In this document: one piece after another, positions 34,870-42,717 of the stretch
Layout: each line of letters opens with the position of its first letter
How positions within the stretch are numbered: the first letter of the stretch is position 1
DNA from: Williamsia phyllosphaerae
GTDB taxonomy: Bacteria; Actinomycetota; Actinomycetes; Mycobacteriales; Mycobacteriaceae
Direction of reading: 5' to 3'
DNA length: 64,000 bases
NCBI RefSeq assembly: GCF_014635305.1
Contig: NZ_BMCS01000001.1
Location: forward strand, 1,054,001 to 1,118,000
Notes under the pieces: generated by a model
Seen by the model: the letters and a program-made list of their open reading frames with translations, nothing else
What the model was told of the DNA's origin: nothing
Database searches by the model: none
Made by a program: the position numbers and the translations under genes

Positions 34870-36773
34870 TGTCGACTCCTCGTCACCTCTCCGATCGGTA
34901 CGAGCTGGGCGAGGTCCTCGGATTCGGTGGCATGTCCGAGGTGCATCAGGCGCGTGATCTGCGGCTGCATCGTGACGTGGCGGTCAAGATCCTGCGCGCC
35001 GACCTCGCGCGCGATCCGAGCTTCTATCTCCGCTTCCGTCGCGAGGCACAGAACGCGGCGTCGCTGAACCACCCCACGATCGTCTCGGTGTTCGACACCG
35101 GAGAGGCCGACACCCCCGAGGGTCCGCTGCCGTTCATCGTGATGGAGTTCGTCGACGGCGAGACCCTGCGCGACGTCCTGCGCGCCCAGGGGCACGTCGC
35201 ACCACGTCAGGCGATGACCTGGATGGCCGATGTCGCTGCGGCGCTTGATTTCTCACATCAGAACGGCATCGTCCACCGGGACATGAAGCCGGCCAACGTG
35301 ATGATCGACAAGTCCGGTGCGGTGAAGGTGATGGACTTCGGCATCGCCCGGGCCATGTCGGACACCTCGAGTGCGATGACCCAGACCTCCGCGGTCATCG
35401 GCACCGCGCAGTACCTCTCGCCGGAGCAGGCGCGCGGCGAGAGCGTCGACGCCCGCAGCGACGTGTACTCGATGGGCTGCGTGTTGTTCGAGCTCCTCAC
35501 CGGCGAGCCACCCTTCACCGGTGACTCACCGGTCGCGGTCGCCTACCAGCACGTCCGCGAGGATCCGCCGGTCCCGTCGAGCATCCGCCGTGAGATCCCG
35601 CCGCAGCTCGACTCGGTGATCCTCAAGGCGATGAGCAAGAACCCGTTCAACCGCTATCAGTCCGCGGGCGAGATGCGGTCGGACCTGATGAAGGTGCTCG
35701 CGGGCGGACGTCCCAGCGCACCCATGCTGCTGTCCGACGAGGACAAGACCGGGATCATCGAACCGGCGCGCAACCGCCCGGGTCGTGTGGGCCCGACGTC
35801 GCACCGTCGTCCCGATCCGCACGAGGACGAGGACGAGCGCCGATCCCCGGTGCTCAAGTACATCGCGGCCGCGCTCGCCGCGGTCCTGGTGATCGTCGGG
35901 GTCACGCTGCTGCTGACCACCCCCTGGGCCGATGACGCGACCGAACAGGTCGCGATCCCCAAGGTCACCGGGCTGTCGGCGACCGAGGCGCGCTCCGAGC
36001 TGGAGAAACTCGGCTTCCGGGTGAACAACCCGCTCGAGGAGCCGAGCAACGACGTCGAGTCGGGTATGCCCACACGCACCGCTCCGTCGGAAGGTGTGCA
36101 GGCGGACAAGGGTTCTCAGGTCACGTTGTACGTCTCGACCGGTCCGCTGCGCCAGGACCTGCCGAACCTCACGGGGCAGACGTACGAGGAGGCGGCCAAG
36201 GCTCTCGACGCGCTCGGGTTCTCGAACGTGCGCCCGGGCAACGTCGTGTCGTCCAATCAGCTCAAGGGCAAGGTAGTCGCTTTGGCGCCCCAGGCGGGGA
36301 CGTCGCAGGCGGTCACCACCCAGATCACGGTGCAGATCGGTACCGGTCCGCGACGCGTCACGGTGCCCTCGCTCATCGGTCTGAGTCAGGACGCGGCGCA
36401 GACCGCCGTCGAGGATCTGCGCCTGCGATTCGTCGCGGTCCCCGCCGACTCCGACCAGCCGGCGGACACCGTCATCAACTCGACACCGTCTGCAGGCACG
36501 CAGGTCGACGAGAACAGCACCGTGCAGGTCACCGTCTCGCGCGGCAACCAGTTCCGGATGCCTGACCTCCGTGGCAAGACGGCCAGTCAGGCGCGCGACG
36601 CGTTGAACGGCGCCGGCTGGCGCAACGGCACGCTCAACGAGACGCCACGCAACGTGGGGTTGGGCAGCCCGGATGCCGACCGTGTCATCGATCAGCAGCC
36701 GGCGGCCGGCGAGACGTTGAACAACGACGCCGCCATCACCGTCACCGTGGGGCGCGCCAGTCTGTTCGGCTGA
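34869..36773 (+). CDS. pknB: Serine/threonine protein kinase PknB with PASTA repeats
   Basis: A 634-residue essential-type receptor kinase. The kinase domain (about 10-275) shows GFGGMSEVH, Lys40, HRDMKPAN (Asp138), DFG at 156-158 and an activation loop rich in Ser/Thr (SDTSSAMTQTSAVIGTAQY). After an acidic juxtamembrane linker comes a membrane helix (about 330-352) and four tandem PASTA domains (about 360-634) that sense muropeptides or lipid II outside. Known targets in mycobacteria include CwlM, PbpA, CrgA and MviN, several of which are encoded in this window. It ends the cluster and converges with trpG. Confidence 0.96.
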   Translation: MSTPRHLSDRYELGEVLGFGGMSEVHQARDLRLHRDVAVKILRADLARDPSFYLRFRREAQNAASLNHPTIVSVFDTGEADTPEGPLPFIVMEFVDGETLRDVLRAQGHVAPRQAMTWMADVAAALDFSHQNGIVHRDMKPANVMIDKSGAVKVMDFGIARAMSDTSSAMTQTSAVIGTAQYLSPEQARGESVDARSDVYSMGCVLFELLTGEPPFTGDSPVAVAYQHVREDPPVPSSIRREIPPQLDSVILKAMSKNPFNRYQSAGEMRSDLMKVLAGGRPSAPMLLSDEDKTGIIEPARNRPGRVGPTSHRRPDPHEDEDERRSPVLKYIAAALAAVLVIVGVTLLLTTPWADDATEQVAIPKVTGLSATEARSELEKLGFRVNNPLEEPSNDVESGMPTRTAPSEGVQADKGSQVTLYVSTGPLRQDLPNLTGQTYEEAAKALDALGFSNVRPGNVVSSNQLKGKVVALAPQAGTSQAVTTQITVQIGTGPRRVTVPSLIGLSQDAAQTAVEDLRLRFVAVPADSDQPADTVINSTPSAGTQVDENSTVQVTVSRGNQFRMPDLRGKTASQARDALNGAGWRNGTLNETPRNVGLGSPDADRVIDQQPAAGETLNNDAAITVTVGRASLFG

Positions 36774-36779
36774 TCCGGC

Positions 36780-37454
36780 TCAGCCGACCGCGGTGGCCGC
36801 GGTCGCCTCGAGGCTCGACACCAGTTCCTCGGAGATCTCGAACCCGGACAGCCGCAACCAGTTCGCGAGCATCCGGTGACCGCCCTGCGTGAGAACGCTC
36901 TCCGGGTGGAACTGCACCCCGTGGATCGGCAGCTCCCGATGCGACATCGCCATGATGATGCCGCTCTCGGTCCGACCGGTCACCACCAGTTCGTCCGGGA
37001 TCGTCTCGGGCAGGACCGTGAGTGAGTGGTAGCGCGTGGCGATGAACGGGTCGGCGAGTCCGGCGAGCACCCCGCTGCCGTCATGGAACACCGTGGATGT
37101 CTTGCCGTGCAGGAGTTCCGGGGCACGATCGACCGTCGCGCCGAAGGTCGCGCCGATGGCCTGGTGACCGAGGCACACCCCGAGGATGGGGGTTCCGGTC
37201 CGGGCCGCGACACCGACGACGGGCATGGTCGCGCCGGCTCGCTGCGGCGTACCCGGTCCGGGACTGAGCAACACGGCGTCGAACTCGGCCACGACGTTGT
37301 CGAGATCGTCCAGTCGCTCGTCGTCGTTGCGCCACACCGTCGCGTGCACACCGAGCTGGCCCAGGTACTGGACCAGGTTGTAGACGAAGCTGTCGTAGTT
37401 GTCGATGACGAGGATCGACGGTTTCCGGACGGAACTGGTGGTCACCGGCTTCAC
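36780..37454 (-). CDS. trpG: Anthranilate/aminodeoxychorismate synthase component II (glutamine amidotransferase)
   Basis: A 224-residue class I glutamine amidotransferase. The oxyanion segment LLSPGPGTP lies near residue 62, the nucleophile elbow ILGVCLGHQAIG near 90, and the catalytic His-Glu pair in GVQFHPESVLTQGG near 178. It supplies ammonia to a chorismate-using partner for tryptophan or folate synthesis. The partner subunit is not in this window, so PabA versus TrpG cannot be decided; actinobacteria often use one protein for both. It is conserved beside pknB in mycobacteria. The start is GTG at 37454. Confidence 0.92.
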   Translation of the reverse strand: MKPVTTSSVRKPSILVIDNYDSFVYNLVQYLGQLGVHATVWRNDDERLDDLDNVVAEFDAVLLSPGPGTPQRAGATMPVVGVAARTGTPILGVCLGHQAIGATFGATVDRAPELLHGKTSTVFHDGSGVLAGLADPFIATRYHSLTVLPETIPDELVVTGRTESGIIMAMSHRELPIHGVQFHPESVLTQGGHRMLANWLRLSGFEISEELVSSLEATAATAVG

Positions 37455-37604
37455 GGTACCGGCGACCTCGGTCGGATCTCACATCGGTTTCTCGGCGTGG
37501 GATACCGTGGTCGCACGCGTCCATCAGCAAGTACGACCCGCGCGAGGTGAGGACCCCACCGGTCCCACGGATCCGCGCGGTCGCCGTTCATCAGCGAGGA
37601 AGTC

Positions 37605-37895
37605 ATGCCGAAGTCGAAAGTCCGGAAGAAGACCGATTACACGATCAACCCGGCCAGCCGTACGCCGGTGAAGGTCAAGGCCGGTCCGTCGAGCACGATC
37701 TACGTCTCGGCGATGCTCGGCCTCATGCTCATCGGTCTCGCGTGGCTGATCGTGTTCTACCTGGTCGCCACCCCGTCCAGCCTCGGCGCCGACGGCAAGA
37801 TCCTGCACTGGATGTACAACCTCAGCGCCTGGAACTTCCTCATCGGCTTCGGCTTCATGATCACCGGTCTGCTGATGACGATGAAGTGGCGTTGA
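37605..37895 (+). CDS. crgA: Cell division protein CrgA
   Basis: A 96-residue membrane protein with a charged N-terminus ([12 protein letters not shown]) and two helices (about 33-54 and 73-92), the CrgA topology. The [18 protein letters not shown] segment is typical. It joins the divisome and interacts with FtsZ, FtsQ and PBPs; in mycobacteria it is a PknA/PknB substrate. GAGGAAGTC lies before the ATG. It is divergent from trpG. A palindrome and a DnaA box follow its stop. Confidence 0.95.
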   Translation: MPKSKVRKKTDYTINPASRTPVKVKAGPSSTIYVSAMLGLMLIGLAWLIVFYLVATPSSLGADGKILHWMYNLSAWNFLIGFGFMITGLLMTMKWR

Positions 37896-37919
37896 CCGGC
37901 CGGTTTGTCCCCAGCATCG

Positions 37920-37970
37920 TGAATTACATGTGTGTAATTCATCCACATTGTGCATAGAGCCTGTGGATAA
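37920..37970. promoter_or_regulatory. 8-bp palindrome and consensus DnaA box downstream of crgA
   Basis: TGAATTAC (37920-37927) and GTAATTCA (37934-37941) form a perfect inverted repeat with a six-base spacer. A one-mismatch DnaA box (TCATCCACA, 37939-37947) abuts it, and a perfect box in reverse orientation (TGTGGATAA) lies at 37962-37970. This AT-rich patch sits between crgA and the PH-domain gene, 15 kb from oriC. Confidence 0.55.
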
Positions 37971-38439
37971 CTCTGCTCAGTGGGCGACTCCCCGCCCCGT
38001 CGGCGTCGCCCTGCTCGGTGGTGGCGTCGTCTTGCTGGTGGCCGCAGCACTGTCCGGATCCGATCCTCCGGGCCTGGTCATCATGGGTGTCGCGGGATTG
38101 CTGCTCGCGGCCATGGGGCTGGGGTCACTGCTCGTCCGCCCCCGTCTGGCGGCGTGGCCGGACCGACTCGAGATCCGAGGCATCACCGGGAGGCACAGCT
38201 GGTCGCGTGCCCAGATCACCCGGATCCGGATCGTCAGCTATCCGAGGTTCGGTCGTCGGGTGCCGAATCTGGAGATCGACATCGACGACGAGGGCACCGA
38301 GCGTCTCGTGATCCTGGGACGGTGGGAACTCGGCGAGGCACCGCTGGATGTCGCCGACGCCCTACGCGCCCAGGGCTACGCGATCGACGAGGACAAGGAC
38401 CTCCGCCTGCGCCCCGACCGCGATTCCGGGACAGAGTGA
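37963..38439 (+). CDS. PH domain-containing membrane protein (Rv0010c-like)
   Basis: A 158-residue protein with two hydrophobic helices (about residues 12-30 and 36-55) followed by a small bacterial PH-like domain (about 58-145; WPDRLEIRGITGRHSWSRAQI, then PNLEIDIDDEG). Mycobacterial Rv0010c, at the same place between ppiA and crgA, has this build. Function is unknown. The start is uncertain: GTG at 37963 overlaps a DnaA-box sequence, while an ATG at 37930 would add eleven residues with two Cys and lies inside a palindrome. The stop overlaps the next start by four bases. Confidence 0.75.
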   Translation: MDNSAQWATPRPVGVALLGGGVVLLVAAALSGSDPPGLVIMGVAGLLLAAMGLGSLLVRPRLAAWPDRLEIRGITGRHSWSRAQITRIRIVSYPRFGRRVPNLEIDIDDEGTERLVILGRWELGEAPLDVADALRAQGYAIDEDKDLRLRPDRDSGTE

Positions 38440-39554
38440 GGCCGCGACGGGCGGTGTCGAACGAGGCAGCGGCTGTCGCACTCACCTCCGGCGGGGTACC
38501 TCGCCCCGAGCGCGACTTCTTCGTCGAGGAGTTCCGCGGGATCACCATCGTGGTCGCCCTCCCCGTGCTCAGTGCGTCGATACTCGAGGCCGTGGAGCGG
38601 ACGGTCGACGAGTTCGGCACGGGTGACACCCGGTTCGTCTTCGTCGTTCCCGTCGACCGCGTCCCGATGGTCATCGCTGCGGTCGGTGGCGTGGACGTGG
38701 ACGGATCGACGGAATGGGACGACGACACCGTCGCCGAACTGTGGCTCGCCATCGCGGACTCGTCCTGCGTCGTGGTCGGGGCACCGGCGTCGGCCGTCGC
38801 GCGAGCGGCGGGGTCGGTGTCCGCGAGCGTGCGCGCGTCGAAGATGGTGCTCACCGATCCGGGTGGCGGCTGGGGCAGTCCGCCCAGGAGCTTCGCCGAC
38901 ATCGACGTGCACCGCGACCGGCTCACCGCACACCTCGCAGACCGCGGGCTGCACGATTTCACGTCCGCCGCGCAGGAGGCGCTCGCCGGCGGCGCCTACA
39001 GCGTGAACCTCTGCCGTGCCGAGGATCTCGAGTTCGAGTTGTTGACGTTCGACGGCCGGGGAACCGTTCTGACCCAGGGGCGGTATCTGCAGTTGGCCGC
39101 ACTCCAGGTGGATGATTTCCCGGCCATCGAGTCGCTGGTCGCGCACGGGGTGCGGGACGGAGTTCTCAAGGCGCGCAGCCGGATCGACGTCGCCAGGATG
39201 GCTGTCGGCGGGCTCGGTGCGCGGGTCCTACGGACCGGTCATCTCGCCGGCGTCGTCGGCCTCGAGGTCGAGCGCTACGCGGGAACAGGATTCGGCGAGG
39301 TGTCGGGGCTGATCACGGTCGCGGAGTTCTCCGGTCTCGGAGCGGGGGGTCTGCTCGTCGACGGACTGCTGGAGATGTGTCGCGCCCGGGGGATCGCGAA
39401 TCTCTTCGCGGTGACCGTCAGCGCCGAGGCTGCGGACTTCTTCATCAGACGAGGATTCACAGAGGTCGGGCACCATGACGTGCCCGCGGCGAAGTGGGAC
39501 GGTTACGACGCCGATCGACGCACGGCCGCCCGCTGTTTTCTCCACACCGTCTGA
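38436..39554 (+). CDS. N-acetylglutamate synthase-like GNAT protein with divergent N-terminal domain
   Basis: A 372-residue protein. The C-terminal 145 residues follow the ArgA acetyltransferase domain. ITVAEFSGLGAGGLLVDGLL is a motif A-like stretch, then come RGIANLFAVTVSAEAADFF and the terminal pattern VPAAKWDGYDADRRTAARCF, which recalls the LPxxR..YN.QR.SK end of N-acetylglutamate synthases. The N-terminal 220 residues only loosely recall an amino-acid-kinase fold (VVALPVLSASILEAVERTVDEF and SKMVLTDPGG). The role may be arginine synthesis or another amino-acid N-acetylation. The GTG at 38436 overlaps the PH gene; GTG at 38454 is an alternative. Confidence 0.65.
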   Translation: MRPRRAVSNEAAAVALTSGGVPRPERDFFVEEFRGITIVVALPVLSASILEAVERTVDEFGTGDTRFVFVVPVDRVPMVIAAVGGVDVDGSTEWDDDTVAELWLAIADSSCVVVGAPASAVARAAGSVSASVRASKMVLTDPGGGWGSPPRSFADIDVHRDRLTAHLADRGLHDFTSAAQEALAGGAYSVNLCRAEDLEFELLTFDGRGTVLTQGRYLQLAALQVDDFPAIESLVAHGVRDGVLKARSRIDVARMAVGGLGARVLRTGHLAGVVGLEVERYAGTGFGEVSGLITVAEFSGLGAGGLLVDGLLEMCRARGIANLFAVTVSAEAADFFIRRGFTEVGHHDVPAAKWDGYDADRRTAARCFLHTV

Positions 39555-39587
39555 GGCGTGCGACAGACATCCGCGCGCGGTGGGGTG

Positions 39588-40415
39588 TCAGAGCGTGGCG
39601 GCGCGGGCGACGCAGATGAGCAAGGCCACCACGACGAGAACTCCGATGGACATCCAGCCCACGCGCGATGCGGAGGTGGCGTCGCGCTGACCGATCCGCT
39701 GCGGCAGCAGCAGGACGCCCGCGGTGGCCGCGGCGCCGAATGCGAGACCACCGAGATGTGCCCACAGGGAGATGTTGGGGATCGACAGCGAGATCACGAT
39801 GTTGATCACGATGAGTCCGATGATCTGACCGGGCGGCAGTTTGGCCTTGATCACCGCGACCAGCAGACCGCCCATCACGCCGTAGATGGCGCCGGAGGCG
39901 CCTGCCGTCGCGGCGAATGGCGAGAAGATCAACACCGCGGCACTGCCGCCGAACAGCGCCGTCAGATAGACCCCGAGGAACCGTCTGGTGCCGATCGCCA
40001 TCTCGAGATCTCGGCCCAGGATGTAGAGCGTCAACATGTTCAGACCGACGTGGATGAGCGAGTAGTGCAGGAATCCCGAGGTGAGGATCCGCCAGTACTC
40101 ACCGTTGCCGACCAGCGGGCCGAAGAGCACGCCGTCGGCGAAGATCGGTGACCGCAGCAGGTTCGCGGTGAGACCGCCGGCCTGGGCGAGGGTGACCACG
40201 AAGATCACGAGGTTGATCGCGATGAGGGCGTAGGTGGCGGTGGGGCGCGTGGCACCCATCGTTCGGACCGTCACCCGTTCGCCGCCCGCCTGACGGACAC
40301 AGTCGACGCAGTGTTGGCCGACGGACGCCGGCCGGAGGCATTCCGGACACGCCGGCCGTCCACAACGGGTGCAGGAAAGACCCGTGGGACGGTCCGGGTG
40401 CCGGACGCAGACCAT
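39588..40415 (-). CDS. Rhomboid family intramembrane serine protease with N-terminal zinc finger
   Basis: A 275-residue membrane protease. The catalytic dyad is Ser174 in GASGAIYG and His220 in WAHLGGLAFG; Asn126 in HVGLNMLTL completes the oxyanion site. Six helices span about 60-260. The first 40 residues hold a B-box-like zinc finger rich in Cys and His (CTRCGRPACPECL, then HCVDC). Substrates are unknown in actinobacteria. In-frame sequence upstream of the ATG at 40415 continues as a Pro/Asn/Gln-rich stretch typical of homologues, so the annotated start may be short, although no ATG, GTG or TTG was seen there. It follows ppiA. Confidence 0.92.
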   Translation of the reverse strand: MVCVRHPDRPTGLSCTRCGRPACPECLRPASVGQHCVDCVRQAGGERVTVRTMGATRPTATYALIAINLVIFVVTLAQAGGLTANLLRSPIFADGVLFGPLVGNGEYWRILTSGFLHYSLIHVGLNMLTLYILGRDLEMAIGTRRFLGVYLTALFGGSAAVLIFSPFAATAGASGAIYGVMGGLLVAVIKAKLPPGQIIGLIVINIVISLSIPNISLWAHLGGLAFGAAATAGVLLLPQRIGQRDATSASRVGWMSIGVLVVVALLICVARAATL

Positions 40416-40456
40416 GGCGGGAGCGGGGCCCCCGAACGGTTGCGGTTGGTTCGGGT

Positions 40457-40993
40457 TCAGCTGATCTCGATCTTCTCGATGACGACATCCTCGAGCGGCT
40501 TGTCACGACGATCGGTGGAGGTGGCACCGATGGTGTCGACGACCTTCTGAGACGCCGGGTCGCTGACCACACCGAAGATGGTGTGCTTGCGGTTGAGGTG
40601 CGGCGTCTTGGCCACGGTGATGAAGAACTGCGAGCCGTTGGTGCCGGGGCCCGCGTTCGCCATGGCCAGCAGGTAGGGCTGGTCGAAGACGAGTTCCGGG
40701 TGGAACTCGTCGCCGAACTGGTAGCCCGGGCCGCCGGTGCCGGTGCCGGTGGGGTCGCCACCCTGCAGCATGAAGCCGCTGATGACCCGGTGGAAGATCG
40801 ACCCGTCGTAGAACGGGCCGCTGTCTCCGCCGGAGGCGTTCGGCTGGCTGTACTCCTTGCTGCCGGTCGCCAGACCGGTGAAGTTCTCGACGGTCTTCGG
40901 CGCGTGGTTGCCGAAGAGGTCGATGACGATGTCACCCTGGTTGGTGTGCACGGTCGCGGTTGCAGTTTTCTGTGGTGTACTCACGACGACCAT
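40457..40993 (-). CDS. ppiA: Peptidyl-prolyl cis-trans isomerase PpiA (cyclophilin)
   Basis: A 178-residue cytosolic cyclophilin that catalyses proline isomerisation. Motifs include TNQGDIVIDLFGNHAPKTVE, the FHRVISGFMLQGGDPTGTG catalytic segment with the Arg of FHR, and ANAGPGTNGSQFFIT. It lines up closely with M. tuberculosis PpiA at the same locus. The start at 40993 has GGTGGCACC before it; a GTG nine bases downstream is equally possible. A longer frame upstream overlaps the divergent gene and is not supported. Confidence 0.95.
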   Translation of the reverse strand: MVVVSTPQKTATATVHTNQGDIVIDLFGNHAPKTVENFTGLATGSKEYSQPNASGGDSGPFYDGSIFHRVISGFMLQGGDPTGTGTGGPGYQFGDEFHPELVFDQPYLLAMANAGPGTNGSQFFITVAKTPHLNRKHTIFGVVSDPASQKVVDTIGATSTDRRDKPLEDVVIEKIEIS

Positions 40994-41100
40994 GGTGCCA
41001 CCAGCCGCGACGGCACCCACACCCCCGCTGCCAACCGGGCTCGCCCGGCAGTCCGGGACACGACACCACAGGCGCGTATGCGACGGGAAGAGGACCACCG

Positions 41101-41427
41101 ATGGGGATCGTGACCAGCACCGATACCGACGACAACCCTAAAATGGCCGCCGCGAAGACCGCCGGCTCCGCGGCGCTGGGATACCTCGTGCCGTGGACCC
41201 GGCCTGCTCGCGTCGTCGCCAAGCGTGTCGGGCGTCGCCGCAGCGCGAAGAAGGTGCTCACCTCCCGGCGCCCGTCGAGGGTGTCGCGACGCAACAGTCT
41301 GCTGGTCCTCGGGATCGCCGGTGTCATCGGCGGCGGTGTCGTGTTCTCGGCCCTGCGCAGCGGACGCAACACCCCTCCGCCGGTCGCCGCGCAGCCGCCG
41401 CGTGTCGAGGACGTCCCCACCCGATAG
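41101..41427 (+). CDS. Small single-pass membrane protein, unknown function
   Basis: A 108-residue protein divergent from ppiA. Residues 1-60 are basic (ARVVAKRVGRRRSAKKVLTS). A hydrophobic helix spans about 68-88 (LLVLGIAGVIGGGVVFSAL), and a short Pro-rich tail follows. The basic segment before the helix predicts a cytoplasmic N-terminus. GGAAGAGG lies before the ATG. I do not recognise a named family. The basic N-terminus could bind nucleic acid or phospholipid, but nothing in the sequence decides this. Confidence 0.65.
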   Translation: MGIVTSTDTDDNPKMAAAKTAGSAALGYLVPWTRPARVVAKRVGRRRSAKKVLTSRRPSRVSRRNSLLVLGIAGVIGGGVVFSALRSGRNTPPPVAAQPPRVEDVPTR

Positions 41428-41488
41428 CGCCCCGCCCCGCTCTCGACCGATTGGACTGTCGGTGCGGGTCCACAGGTAGCTTGTAGGC

Positions 41489-42211
41489 GTGCACCCCGAC
41501 GACAATCCCGACGCCCGACGTGCGCCGACACCGTCGGGACGCCCGCCCGTCGGACCGGCCGGCCCTTTCGGTGGACCGCCGCGGACTCCCCCGAGCGGTC
41601 CGTTTCGTGAGCCGGGACGTCCCCCCACCGGCCCCACCCACGCGCAGGACCCGCGTCGTCCCGGTGGTCCGGACAGCGGCCGTTTCCGGCCTGCACCCCC
41701 GTCAGGTCCCATGTCACAGCCCGGTCCGCCGCCTACGCGCGGCCCGGCACCGCGATCCGGACCGCCTCCGCGTTTCGAGCCCCGACACGGCCCGGCACCC
41801 GAGGCGCCGACACGCGCCCACCCGCCGGAGGTCCTCAGCGGACCCGCGGCCGATTCCAACGCGGCCTATTCGCTGAGCCGACCCGAGCAGCAGTACCAGA
41901 GCACCAGGACCGCGCCGACGGTCGACACGCCCCTGCACCACGACGATCACGACCCGGAGTCGAATGCCATGACCGCTGCACCCCGCAACAGCACGAACGT
42001 GCTCGCGATCGTGGCGCTGGTGTTGTCGTTCCTGGGTCTGACGTCGATCTTCGGCGTGATCTGTGGACACATCGCACGTCGTCAGATCCGGACGACGCGC
42101 GAGCAGGGCGACTCTTTGGCCGTGGCCGCGCTGTGGCTCGGTTACTTCTACATCGGCGCGGCGGTGCTGTGTCTGATCGTGTACTTCGCCATCGCCGGGC
42201 AGGGCTCGTAG
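41489..42211 (+). CDS. DUF4190 domain-containing membrane protein
   Basis: A 240-residue protein. Residues 1-150 are Pro/Gly/Arg-rich and disordered. Residues about 165-235 form the DUF4190 domain with two membrane helices (NVLAIVALVLSFLGLTSIFGVI, then YFYIGAAVLCLIVYF), joined by the conserved GHIARRQIRTTREQGDSLAVAALWLGY loop. DUF4190 proteins are common in actinobacteria and often carry such Pro-rich N-termini; function is unknown. Translation starts at GTG 41489. It is followed by a possible small ORF and tRNA-Ala. Confidence 0.85.
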   Translation: MHPDDNPDARRAPTPSGRPPVGPAGPFGGPPRTPPSGPFREPGRPPTGPTHAQDPRRPGGPDSGRFRPAPPSGPMSQPGPPPTRGPAPRSGPPPRFEPRHGPAPEAPTRAHPPEVLSGPAADSNAAYSLSRPEQQYQSTRTAPTVDTPLHHDDHDPESNAMTAAPRNSTNVLAIVALVLSFLGLTSIFGVICGHIARRQIRTTREQGDSLAVAALWLGYFYIGAAVLCLIVYFAIAGQGS

Positions 42212-42221
42212 ACACCCGCAC

Positions 42222-42380
42222 GTGATCGTCGCGCTCTACGACCGGCTCGCGGCCTGCGACACCACAGCGGCACACGACTGGTACCAGAAGGCGCTGGATT
42301 CGTCGGCGAATGCCATGGGACGGGAGTTCATCCGGAACCGGATGGACGAGATGTGGAGCCTAGGAGATTCGAACTCCTGA
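42222..42380 (+). CDS. Possible small ORF running into antisense tRNA-Ala
   Basis: A GTG-started frame of 52 codons. The first 44 residues (YDRLAACDTTAAHDWYQKAL, then SANAMGREFIRNRMDEM) have the balance of a real helical protein and actinobacterial codon use. The last eight codons lie in the complement of the tRNA-Ala gene, giving the ending SLGDSNS. I do not recognise it. It may be a genuine small protein, the eroded end of a longer gene, or chance. Confidence 0.3.
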   Translation: MIVALYDRLAACDTTAAHDWYQKALDSSANAMGREFIRNRMDEMWSLGDSNS

Positions 42381-42426
42381 CATCTGCCTTGCAAAGGCAG
42401 CGCTCTACCAACTGAGCTAAGGCCCC
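42354..42426 (-). tRNA. tRNA-Ala (anticodon TGC)
   Basis: A 73-base tRNA. Acceptor GGGGCCT pairs with AGGCTCC, with discriminator A. The D-arm is GCTC-AGTTGGTA-GAGC, the anticodon arm CTGCC-TTTGCAA-GGCAG (anticodon TGC) and the T-arm AGGAG-TTCGAAT-CTCCT. No CCA is encoded. It lies downstream of tRNA-Ile on the same strand. Confidence 0.97.
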
Positions 42427-42456
42427 GTGCCGGATCAGTTCCGGCGTTCGGGCAGA

Positions 42457-42567
42457 CTAGCGCGCGTCAAGGACGTGCCACTGTTCGATGTTCCGGTGTG
42501 ACTCGGCGATCAGGCCGCCCGCAACGATCGCGACCAGACCGATCACGATCAGCGCGATCTTTCCCAC
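42457..42567 (-). CDS. 36-residue membrane microprotein between tRNA-Ile and tRNA-Ala (DLW-39-like position)
   Basis: GTG at 42567 opens 36 codons: a hydrophobic helix (GKIALIVIGLVAIVAGGLIA) and a charged tail (ESHRNIEQWHVLDAR). The start lies one base beyond the tRNA-Ile 3' end, so it has no room for its own ribosome site and must be translated from the tRNA precursor transcript or as leaderless RNA. Actinobacteria often carry a tiny DLW-39 family gene at this spot after gyrA. The helix-plus-EQ-W tail resembles that layout, but identity is tentative. It is too short for routine gene finding. Confidence 0.5.
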   Translation of the reverse strand: MGKIALIVIGLVAIVAGGLIAESHRNIEQWHVLDAR

Positions 42568-42568
42568 G

Positions 42569-42642
42569 TGGGCCTAGGAGGACTTGAACCTCCGACCTCT
42601 TCGTTATCAGCGAAGCGCTCTAACCGCCTGAGCTATAGGCCC
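42569..42642 (-). tRNA. tRNA-Ile (anticodon GAT)
   Basis: A 74-base tRNA. Acceptor GGGCCTA pairs with TAGGCCC, with discriminator A. The anticodon arm CTTCG-CTGATAAC-GAAG contains anticodon GAT, and the T-arm is GGAGG-TTCAAGT-CCTCC. It follows the DUF3566 gene, as in mycobacteria (ileT). Confidence 0.97.
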
Positions 42643-42717
42643 GTGAACCGTCAAAAGGTTACCGGACTGTCCCCTCCAGAAACAAAACAGCGGGGTCCGG
42701 CCACCGATAACGACAGG

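Noticed and set aside
36100..36773. Direct repeats in the pknB 3' half considered as mobile or duplicated DNA
   Set aside because: They are the ordinary PASTA domain repeats of PknB.
42354..42642. tRNA genes as attachment sites of an integrated element
   Set aside because: No integrase, no duplicated tRNA end and the conserved gyrA-DUF3566-Ile-Ala order argue against an insertion.
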